Program-made: the position numbers and the translations under genes
Source of the DNA: Prevotella sp.
GTDB taxonomy: Bacteria > Bacteroidota > Bacteroidia > Bacteroidales > Bacteroidaceae
Direction of reading: 5' to 3'
Assembly: GCA_017470345.1 (NCBI GenBank)
Contig: JAFUEP010000022.1
Location: forward strand, 1-60,787
Length of the DNA: 60,787 nt
The notes under the pieces: model-generated
Seen by the model: only the letters and a program-made list of their open reading frames with translations
The model's database searches: none
Told to the model about the DNA's origin: nothing
Part shown: positions 12,801-17,435 of the stretch, one piece after another
How the letters are laid out: every line of letters begins with the position of its first letter
Numbering within the stretch: the stretch's first letter is position 1

Positions 12801-14116
12801 TCTGGACCGAGGGCAACACGACGCTGACCTTCGCCCGCAAGCGGCTCTATGCCGTCGGCGAGACCTTCAACGGCCAGAAGGTGACGGCCGTCTGGAGCGG
12901 CGACGACGTGATGCGCACGTCGGTCAACTACGGCGTAGCGCCCAAGTGGGTCGCCACGGTGAAAAACAAGGTGACCCGCGTCGTCTTCGACGATACCTTC
13001 GACGACCAGCCCGGCACCAACAACCAGTACTATCCGCAGTCGTTCGGCTCGTGGTTCGACGGCTGCTCGAAGCTCGTGTCGGTCACCGGCCTGCAGCATG
13101 CCCGCTCCGAGCGTGCCACCCTGATGACCTACATGTTCCGCGGGTGCAGCGCGCTGACACAGCTCGACATGTCGGAGTTCAAGTCGACGATGACGACCAA
13201 CATGAGCGGCATGTTCGAAGGCTGTAAGTCGCTCAAGACGCTCAAGCTGGGCGGTCTGTACACCGCGAGGGTCATCTCGATGACCGGCATGTTCAAGGAC
13301 TGCAGTTCGCTGACGTCGCTCGACCTGAGCAACTTCTCGACCGCGGCGGTGATCAGCATGGCCGACATGTTCTCGGGCTGCAACAAGCTGACGTCGCTGA
13401 AGCTCTCGAATTTCAGCACGTCGAAAGTGACCAATATGAGCGGCATGTTCCGCAGCTGCAGCGCCCTGACCTCGCTCGACCTCTCGAGCTTCAACACGTC
13501 GAAGGTCACCAACATGAGCTACATGTTCTATCAGTGCAAGGCCCTGACCTCCATCCCGACGGGCAACTTCGACACGTCGAACGTGACCGACATGAGCTGC
13601 ATGTTCTACTCATGCAATGCACTGTGGAAACCCGATGTGAAGAACTTCGACACGTCGCGAGTGACCGACATGAGCTTGATGTTTGCCAACTGTTCGGCCG
13701 CCACCAGCATCGATGTCAGTAAGTTCGACACCCAGCAGGTGACGAGCATGAAGATGATGTTCCAGGCCTGCAGCTCGCTGACCAGCCTGACGCTCACGTC
13801 GTTCAACACCCAGAAGGTGGAGTCGATGCTGCAGATGTTCTACAACTGCAAGAACCTGAAGTCGCTCGACCTCTCAAGCTTCAACACCTCGAAGGTGACC
13901 GTCATACGCCTCATCTTCGGCAACTGCACGGCCATGACCCAGTTGAAGGTGAGCAACATGTTCCGCACCGACAATGCCACCGACCGCAGCAGCGGCTTCT
14001 CGCAGGTCAAGGGTCTCACCGTTCAGGTGCCCAAGTCCAGCATGGCGAACGTGACCACATGGTTGAAGAACATCGGCTTCGTCGAGGGTACCACCGGCAC
14101 CATCACGACATATTAA
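824..14116 (+). CDS. Giant secreted protein (4,430 aa) with five blocks of BspA-type leucine-rich repeats
   Basis: The start at 824 is chosen because it begins a clean signal peptide (MRRHVRYIAMALLALCMMPSQAQ); the frame is open upstream to 752 but that extension is charged. Residues 24 to ~330 resemble the N-terminal domain of very large Bacteroidota secreted proteins (IDNPGKFFSV, then LLPEGQYQLYLQAYKW). The middle, to about residue 2800, is acidic and beta-rich, with a Lys/Asp-rich linker near 985-1010 and a coiled coil near 1515-1548. From about residue 2800 come ~30 units of DUF285/BspA type (T.MS.MF..C..L..LDLS.F.T..V) in five blocks. Each block starts with an IWSG/VWSG motif; the last three end with GFVEG or GFTEG. 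There is no frameshift over 13.3 kb. The size and sorting suggest surface display; binding to host or dietary polymers is inferred. Confidence 0.9.
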   Translation: MRRHVRYIAMALLALCMMPSQAQEISISVQPVQDVLPPQAGQYIDNPGKFFSVRLTNLTDEQQLLHIGMHIDQTFPEEQVMVVTPYGHIPRQPIVVPPRQTKTLNPIEMKQLFTHFELNEIYIRDGLYNDYSRGIFGLLPEGQYQLYLQAYKWDPDVTSAVELNSPDNGVCRFSVCYMAQAPTFITPQTTMDTDPLSLLNVAKVSKNNPGPHFTWTLPTLKCNPSLYPFEYDVKIVRLDDLMPDEAIEKNPVEYQVQRLTTPTLTIPQAYMTKMFEQTKQDRNIVYAIQVTAHSAFQNASNLNYATASGNTNFTLIENDGRSPVLLFRLWDSSFDEDKIDVSVEEGESELEDKDSLYVFEQPTLTSPQFSSLTARKVFMGDSIKAEWRKAWFAGGKGERQDTVKFEYTVNLYKGNSADTPEGIFTSKPVYTKKTEHLGDTIKWEKLKDKVDEGDYLMLRVTAKSTNVKSIRMHGDSLNYKDFAMATHVEVDYDCGTSTGDVANKEPLKEAPKAGTQVRIGDWTLTLNGDVEQDKSSHALKGTGFISWTPGGMKLRVAVKFDDLMVNTDNVVFAGKCKTYPDPKGGEWLSEDEKYTTEQAIDSLFSDWGIDNFWNTLPQDVADKVSQDADGMVNSVAESFSMGKYYSYYKKGQNQWDKWKQGEWMDLYFPVQLPDTIAKQLPEDFSLQIHNIVYKPTGAIMNVIGEYVLPKTQVTKNQVLVFGAPALCIQKDRFFPEDGSLALLSNFTITDPDSDFDMTFKAPMEPLHPTDGCFIQWRDDEFDGLGIEVAMHIPNLDRVVDGKVQKDVEPICDLKAVIEGNWGDWIGTITMSDFQVRDLPGWTFKPGQAIVYDHSYERNDREMVALSSLNKTYDPSKVGSYVKTDWAAWQGLYVKDIGVGFPKWYVFGKGDEGLQLDMKDMLLDASGVTCRISASNIFEAKTGSAGGWRFNIDDVNVDIVQNNFDNCTIHGGFGVPLFGKKAAEKANEKAGIKTDGKGKDNDKDDVETDVNYTCEIRHLTDPSKTEEYYTYVQKRDKNGVPVAGEYEKIKHTRQDYGDKNRYAYIFKCEQVGDLQMNCFVADLTLLQNQTYFLLEAEDQEVGGQMETKTEVELCMAGDVTIAGASSVNETIKSITKDLPLDLTLPGIHFSKLRLSNVKKFTLAYEEDEKTGLRGKNAKAQQDWESAHKSRKILVEGKELTLGDNCYFHYGEWSLASEKKKIGSFSFSLDKFDFGFSGNKLSLDITGTIGLIGDKIEATAGIGITSNLDKTGSGVADWSLSNGKVEFKEAALSLDFSALKLEGSLKVSDDADKKGYAGSLDIEITGLFSVNCEGGYYKSDKSWTVTADERAEMDADAKEANETLTTQDKSSYSWGYFKVSLESNTGIRIDPLVINRISGGFYFNCRPTKGSDTDKDKFGGEPVGQYGMIGVAMGLGLNTSAGKETLNADLDLLVVYDRKNKCLSTFMFDGKVNAIGGIVKAEASLVYENVKNTSGKTLNRYLTLNITVEAGWDTSDIVGRIAELNSSLASIKGKLDEFQKEVDGVYKRITEAPRQGLKQISGDYKANDDGVAAEDQTEDSNVTQPKASTGITAGKVKISLELMIRWVRNGEAYSTPKWHLYLGEPAVDKRCSYTLLKFGTEGKSICWADIGANGYLCLGNELPDNGQLPPIPAKIQEFLTGHKNANTDMNADLQKAERSRSKAVKNLLKEGNVDGGVMVGASAWGDIGLDLGLLYGSLESMVGFDAAFVHYGSNAVCVNTRSQMGKNGWYAMGQLYAFLEAELGLHIKIGRLIDTRIKLLYAGIGGVLECGLPNPSWVEGQARVKISLLAGLVKINKKFGFSAGDHCVPFLGNAIDGFELFSDVSLGSDSLYEALYRPEFAISQHDANRLVFTTNASLGSHFRLVDPSYQAELAKEVDVEEDSLLNHLSSRTYVFDMDQNLNQANTKMGVRLLDLGTTATSIVKNKPGLTPQQFYEELGAISESQAEQNARSRGYYYQTLNSLVASVFSDKAKTVSESNVVMKSSDINSQEERLLHGSTTWASHMNEILNKNTVTIDKNTYKASYIMPVENSVSFREDRGTTFHLTGMGLQPGHSYALFLEGNAYEIMNGKRVWVDYFDSEGDQEYHYIKWRQDKVWFFRVKSNEEDRVIGDSLRNLEPYVALAYPSVDGTKVKSSSEGLTTAYYGDIMHPTIALNRDLRGSLSENKMKWVLTPYHADDLEKPVAAAQTRDVRLLQNGNCFNLEPASAFSSVSVFANDYSKALSGGRTYSFENEVYHLELQYTYKYQVPSKRGVELRDSTFSLVDLWLASAPHSVPVSNWSGTPKLTDNWYLSTDQAVTGKVLPYSEPFVGARPTKSPTFGYQNYYNSQKNSNLSTDAIWIWEDGQKLNGKVYRLIDPYLYFAYLGCWTFIGDRKIDKYAFDDAYIPFASESLIYEYNGTVVNCEMLKNPEGEQGLMVTRDKMYTTWDDWNYGVGSAAPANSNIMQPYYPLPQTMKSIGGPTVNNQDGKACTVTPLSVHRYTDFRYCLQDMAMDFIAPYSVAQQLGRKLKEEAFELWRLFAYRYFITQKYPELSFNDPFDNYVKDYNNLHRGQYINVTDRGVNVRIPYYQLPLIFGDCFGGDGATYQGKSLDKHSRTFKTSVGQDDTPKGRWPSWVSNVAFWRLMGTDPSQHAYKAYQLDPEVFSRHASHSMYNYAYMSPSNTSREVQWDDFNASAALKNVSGMQALMYRVNAYDVSTGLYTVVNGLGGIPSSSIVNLTGVAGASSMGEVYDELVDVAATMESTYDTKRPQALWSSSQKTLYLTYSSERYEKSVDAPIIYKNGAPIDTIWYDNDVKDAVWKNTISLDVERVVIDASFKDADLRSLKDWFKGCSHLVRIEGLENLNTEKVTDMSRMFYNCKKLDYVKLNKLNTAMVTDMSYMFFNCKALTTIDLRSFDTEKVTLTASMFAGCDAVEKIFLSSFNTKNVTSMYQMFAGCKALQSIYFDPDKFTTAKVEDMSYMFMNCSSLKTLNLKTLQSDKLSSTHRMFAGCTSLTHLYLNDFVAYDVGNTEGMFNNCTSLKYINLKEFIPQVKYRESLSNMFTNVPEALTAYINYDLDDRIKEQIPGNKSMNYSENVQAVYFTTNSGTSTEKHYLAFLNASVKYSDKKNNFIKIGDTGLTGKVIDAWSGVDVLNAAEVKWKSVKSLISEIIFAPSFKQSPKYMNFWFDGCRSLTKIEGLKNLNTKKTEMMDYMFRNCSKLTDLSEASYFQTDNVTTMSGMFEGCTALTSVGTYNWNTKNVKDMRAMFKGCSSLTRLSFDYYFETDKVTDMKEMFMKCSKLTRIDCKSTFNTANVTSMASMFEGCSALEDVYDLTCNMDGSSLTTIAGMFKDCSSLKEIEMPLFSTPKTTEFLNAFYNCRAMKLLDLSSLSSESLKTCNTMFYLLPYQCTIYLPYDISEKITSQLSAYRNLILLYPAKVLKVKYGSGYELDFISSKQAYKVGDTYNGREIVGIWSGNEVYNTDSPGWSGYSASNVNRVVIDESFKQIVPRSLKRWFDGMSKITGIYGLEYLNTSKAKSMNSMFSGCSKLKNLSVKTFDISELTDMGFMFYGCSSLTDLDLSTFDTRRITDMGFMFSGCSSLKTLNLSNFYTWNVTMMSSMFGGCSSLTELDLTKMDTKAVTQALGMFSGATSLTKLRLGQNFTFDKLTSTGWDAFKNVGSLAVIVPEAQLEAIRTKFTQNMGFTEGETGNFYTSEPQPVAQAILTEDNATLTFCYGPQVTTRFRGADVTQVWSGSSVENSPNPAPWLTACSGVVKTVVFDPTFASVKPVRLATWFRNFTALTTISGMEFLNTSEVTSVMSLFQGCSSLTTVDLSHFKLDKCSTLGYMFYGCRNLASVNLKGLGSMPKLETVVYMFTSCSSLPTIDMADIRTTNVTRADGLFSGCTKLRDLKLNYLGLFDKVSPKATNAFTGVTNLEVKAPKSYASKTRTNFTNNLGFVEGTHGFIVDEYDVVTEAIWTEGNTTLTFARKRLYAVGETFNGQKVTAVWSGDDVMRTSVNYGVAPKWVATVKNKVTRVVFDDTFDDQPGTNNQYYPQSFGSWFDGCSKLVSVTGLQHARSERATLMTYMFRGCSALTQLDMSEFKSTMTTNMSGMFEGCKSLKTLKLGGLYTARVISMTGMFKDCSSLTSLDLSNFSTAAVISMADMFSGCNKLTSLKLSNFSTSKVTNMSGMFRSCSALTSLDLSSFNTSKVTNMSYMFYQCKALTSIPTGNFDTSNVTDMSCMFYSCNALWKPDVKNFDTSRVTDMSLMFANCSAATSIDVSKFDTQQVTSMKMMFQACSSLTSLTLTSFNTQKVESMLQMFYNCKNLKSLDLSSFNTSKVTVIRLIFGNCTAMTQLKVSNMFRTDNATDRSSGFSQVKGLTVQVPKSSMANVTTWLKNIGFVEGTTGTITTY
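9230..14113 (+). repeat. Five tandem DUF285/LRR modules within the giant gene
   Basis: Approximate module boundaries are 9230-10190, 10190-11185, 11185-12015, 12020-12775 and 12785-14113. They carry about 7, 6, 4, 4 and 11 MF..C-type repeats. Each opens with a short beta-rich stretch containing WSG and a conserved (V)V(I/F)D.(S/T)F, then a W(F) motif and a first repeat with LNT. The copies differ at many positions, so this is old duplication with variable repeat number, not recent DNA duplication. Confidence 0.8.
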
Positions 14117-14145
14117 ACAATATTCAAGGAGAAACAAGGAAGAGC

Positions 14146-16500
14146 ATGAACTATAAGTCTGTTATCATCAGCGCACTGCTGCTGGCCGGCGGCCTCACTG
14201 CCGGCGCCCAGCAGAACGACAGCACCGTCACCACAGGTTCTGGGGTCAACCCCTACGCCACCGTCATGCGGGAGCGCCAGCTGCCCCTCGTCACCACCAA
14301 GATCCGGCTGCTCACCCGCAGCTATGGCGACAGCATCGTGCTGCGCTGGCTGGCCGAGGATTGGGTGTCGTATAAGTATCTGGCCGACTTCGGGGTCAAC
14401 GTGTTGCGCGTGAGCCACCGCGAGCTGCCTGCCGACCCGTCTGACCTCAGCAACTTCAATCCCCTGCAGGTCGACACGCTGGCCTACGCCCTGAAGCCGC
14501 TCACGCTCGAACAGTTCCGGGCCAAGTATGCAGCCGACGACTCGCTGGCGCTGGTGCCCCAGGGACTGCTCTACGGCGAGGCCGAAAACTACAAGCAGTC
14601 GAAGCCCGGCACGATGACCCACAACCTCGACCTCAACTCCGAGCAGGACATCACCTATGCCCTCGCCATGATGGTGGCCGAGTGGCGCAAGGACCTGGCC
14701 GAGGACATGGCCGTCAGGCTGACCGACCGCACTGCGGAGCCCGGCGTCACCTACGACTACTACGTCCAGCCCACGCGATGGGAGAACGGCGGACGCCTCA
14801 TCTTCGAGCCCGGCGTCGTCGAGGGTGTCGACTGCCGCCCCTACCAGCCCGAGGTGTTCAATCCCCGCATGACCGACTCGCTCTCGCTGCCCGGCACGCT
14901 GACCATCGGCTGGTGGGACGACCTCCACTCGAGCTACGAGATCGAGCGGCGCCAGACGATGACGCTCGACGGCGAGCACCTCGACCGCCCCTGGGAGCGC
15001 ATCAGCCTGAAGCCCTACGTCTCGATGGTCGAGCAGCCCGAAGGCGAGGACTACTGTCTGCTGGGCGACAGCGTCCCCTACCTCGGACTGTGGGAGTATC
15101 GCATCCTTGCCTACGATGCCTTCGGCGACCTGACCATGCCCACGCGAGCCCACGAGGTGATGGTGCCCGACATCCAGCCGCCGTCGGCGCCCCTGCTCAA
15201 GCGCGTCGTCGTGGAGCGTCCCGACGACGACGACCCGATGGCCCGCGTCATCGCCCACATCATCTGGGAGAAGCCCGACCTGGAGCCCGACCTCGTCGGC
15301 TACGTCGTCAACTACCATGACATGCGCAACACCACGGGCGAGTGGATCACGCTCAACGACGAGATCATCGCCCCGACCGACACCGTCTTCACCATCGACA
15401 TGACCGGCCGCCGGACCGGCATGCTCGTCGTTAGCGCCTACGACCAGACAGGCAATGAGAGCCGCTCGCTCATGCAGCAGATCAACCTGACTGACTATCG
15501 TGCGCCCGCACCGCCCGACTCGCTGCAGGCCTACGTCCTGCCCGTGCGCACCCTCGCCGAGATGGAGGCGACGGCCGACACGGTTGCCACGGCCGAGCCC
15601 TCCGACTCGCTCGCTGCCAACGACTATGTCGACGGCATCGGCGTGGTGCTCCTCTCGTGGCAGCAGAATCCACTGGACGACGACGTCAGCTACTGGGACG
15701 TCGCCTTCGCCAACGACTCGACGCATCCCTTCCTGACCAAGGCCCAGGTGCGCGTGCCACAGTATGCCGACACACTCGTGCTCGACGTCAACCAGAAGTA
15801 CATCTACTACCGGGTGCGCGCCGTCGACTATTCGAACAACTTCGGCGACTGGTGCCCGTGGATACGCGTCGTGCGACCCCACGACTCGCCGCCCACACAG
15901 CCCCACCTCGACACCTCCAGCCACTCAGACGAGAAGGGCATGCACATGGAATGGGTCGTCGGCACCGACGCCGACATGCTCTACCACATGGCCTACCGAC
16001 GCCTCGGCGACAACGGTCCCTGGGAGCTCATCGGCCGCTACGACGCCGACTCGCTGCGACAGCATAACTACACGATCACCATCGACGACGACCCGCCCTA
16101 CGACCGCCGACAGCGCTACTACTACATGATCGAGTCGGTCAATTCGTCGCCCTACACCTCGCAGAGCCTCGCCGTCAGCTGGCTCCACCGCGGACTGCGC
16201 ACCCTCGACATCGACGTCGCCCTGCAGGGCGCATGGGTCGGCCACGAAAACGTGGCCCGACTGACCTGGACCCACGGCGACGTGCCACAGCGCATGGCCG
16301 CCACGCCCTACTACTACTGCGTCTTCCGCAAGGGCCCCGGCGACAAGCGCTTCCGCTACCAGATGGACGTCTACGAGACGGAGTACACCGACCGCCAGCT
16401 ACGCCCCGGCGAGACGGCCGACTACTACGTCCTGATGCGATTCGAGGACGGCCGCGAGAGCCAGCCCTCCAACGTCGTCACCATCACGCGCGACAAGTAA
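14146..16500 (+). CDS. Secreted fibronectin type III-like protein
   Basis: The ATG at 14146 opens the signal peptide MNYKSVIISALLLAGGLTAGAQ, 29 nt after the giant gene's stop; the frame continues upstream into the giant gene, so this start is the sensible one. The 784-residue product contains repeated Ig/FN3-like beta-sandwich segments: IVLRWLAEDW near residue 60, then PDIQPPSAP, DYRAPAPPDSLQAY, YIYYRVRAVDYSNNFG, and C-terminal YYVLMRFEDGRESQPSNVVTI. The N-terminal part (RLLTRSYGDSIVLRW) resembles proteins that accompany giant secreted proteins in other Bacteroidota, from memory of the family. Tight spacing implies co-transcription and probably a shared surface complex. No catalytic motif is seen. 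Confidence 0.85.
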   Translation: MNYKSVIISALLLAGGLTAGAQQNDSTVTTGSGVNPYATVMRERQLPLVTTKIRLLTRSYGDSIVLRWLAEDWVSYKYLADFGVNVLRVSHRELPADPSDLSNFNPLQVDTLAYALKPLTLEQFRAKYAADDSLALVPQGLLYGEAENYKQSKPGTMTHNLDLNSEQDITYALAMMVAEWRKDLAEDMAVRLTDRTAEPGVTYDYYVQPTRWENGGRLIFEPGVVEGVDCRPYQPEVFNPRMTDSLSLPGTLTIGWWDDLHSSYEIERRQTMTLDGEHLDRPWERISLKPYVSMVEQPEGEDYCLLGDSVPYLGLWEYRILAYDAFGDLTMPTRAHEVMVPDIQPPSAPLLKRVVVERPDDDDPMARVIAHIIWEKPDLEPDLVGYVVNYHDMRNTTGEWITLNDEIIAPTDTVFTIDMTGRRTGMLVVSAYDQTGNESRSLMQQINLTDYRAPAPPDSLQAYVLPVRTLAEMEATADTVATAEPSDSLAANDYVDGIGVVLLSWQQNPLDDDVSYWDVAFANDSTHPFLTKAQVRVPQYADTLVLDVNQKYIYYRVRAVDYSNNFGDWCPWIRVVRPHDSPPTQPHLDTSSHSDEKGMHMEWVVGTDADMLYHMAYRRLGDNGPWELIGRYDADSLRQHNYTITIDDDPPYDRRQRYYYMIESVNSSPYTSQSLAVSWLHRGLRTLDIDVALQGAWVGHENVARLTWTHGDVPQRMAATPYYYCVFRKGPGDKRFRYQMDVYETEYTDRQLRPGETADYYVLMRFEDGRESQPSNVVTITRDK

Positions 16501-16511
16501 CTCTCAGTGTG

Positions 16512-16532
16512 CCCCGCGATTCCGTCGCGGGG
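16512..16532. other. Perfect GC hairpin between the FN3 gene and the first lipoprotein gene
   Basis: CCCCGCGA (16512-16519) pairs with TCGCGGGG (16525-16532) around a 5-nt loop. It is followed by A residues on the + strand, so it is not a + strand intrinsic terminator; it may modulate mRNA decay between cistrons. Confidence 0.55.
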
Positions 16533-16564
16533 GAAAAAACCACGAACCAAACCCAATACGCGAT

Positions 16565-17347
16565 ATGAACATCCGACGAATCACAACCAGAGGGCCAGTG
16601 GCCACGCTGCTCCTCGTGCTGCTGCTCACAGCCTGCGGCGAGTTCTACGACTTCAACACCAGCTCGCCCGTCACGGCCGGCGAGATGAGCCTCAAGCGGC
16701 AGGTCGTCACCATGGTCGTCGGCGACCACTACGCCATACCCGTCGACTTCTCGCCCGAGGAGCTGTCGAACAACGCCGTCTTCTGGCTCTCCGAGGACGA
16801 CGCGATAGCCACCTTCGAGAACGACACACTCGTGGCGCTGAGCGAGGGACTGACGCGCGCCTTCGCATTCACCACCATCGACCGTCTGCGCGATACGTGC
16901 TGGGTCTACGTCATGCCCGCAATCTACATGGCCCCGGGCAACTATCCCTATGACATGGTCATCTATGCCTCGGTCGACGTCCACGGCACCCGCCTGACCA
17001 CTGACAACGCCCAGCCCTACATCATCGCGGCCTTCGTCGGCGACGAGCTGCGCGGCATCGGCCAGATGAAGCGCCGCGCCGGCATCGACTACATGGAGAT
17101 GCGCGTCTGGAGCCCCTTCACGGGCGGCGACGAGGTGCGCCTCCGCTGCTACTATCGCGGCCAGGCCCGCGCCGAGCTCTTCCCCGATGTCTTCACCTTC
17201 GACGGCGAGATGCACGGCGAGCTGACCCACCTCTATCCCCTCGTCCTCGGCGACGACGCTGAGGAGTACGAGCCCGACGTCGAGCCCGTCGACGACAACC
17301 CCATCATCGAGCTTCCCGACACGACCGTCGTCGAGATCTACGACTGA
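16565..17347 (+). CDS. Lipoprotein with Ig-like domain, third gene after the giant
   Basis: 260 residues. The N-terminus has a lipobox LLTAC with Cys24 as the lipidated residue. Residues ~40-115 look like a BIG_2-type bacterial Ig domain (VVGDHYAIPVDF, NNAVFWLSEDDAIATFENDTLVALSEG). Residues ~125-230 (YPYDMVIYASV, IIAAFVGDELRGIG, RVWSPFTGGDEVRLRCYY) match a beta-rich module that I associate with large Bacteroidota surface proteins. The tail is very acidic (EEYEPDVEPVDDNP). It lies 64 nt after the FN3 gene on the same strand and probably belongs to the same operon. Surface anchoring or accessory function is inferred. Confidence 0.8.
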   Translation: MNIRRITTRGPVATLLLVLLLTACGEFYDFNTSSPVTAGEMSLKRQVVTMVVGDHYAIPVDFSPEELSNNAVFWLSEDDAIATFENDTLVALSEGLTRAFAFTTIDRLRDTCWVYVMPAIYMAPGNYPYDMVIYASVDVHGTRLTTDNAQPYIIAAFVGDELRGIGQMKRRAGIDYMEMRVWSPFTGGDEVRLRCYYRGQARAELFPDVFTFDGEMHGELTHLYPLVLGDDAEEYEPDVEPVDDNPIIELPDTTVVEIYD

Positions 17348-17359
17348 CGCGTTTCTTCT

Positions 17360-17424
17360 GACCACGAATTAAGCGAATTAAACGAATTCCGGATAGTGCT
17401 TCCGACCACGAATTAAACGAATTA
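17360..17424 (+). repeat. CACGAATTAA dispersed repeat, two copies
   Basis: The spacer between the two lipoprotein genes carries GACCACGAATTAAGCGAATT and, ~44 bp on, GACCACGAATTAAACGAATT. Related copies occur near 22391 and 27722. No gene is present in the spacer. Confidence 0.7.
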
Positions 17425-17435
17425 TTGAGTAGACT

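Noticed and set aside
16512-16532. Intrinsic terminator after the FN3 gene
   Set aside because: The hairpin is followed by A residues, not T, on the coding strand, and the next gene starts 33 nt later in the same direction.
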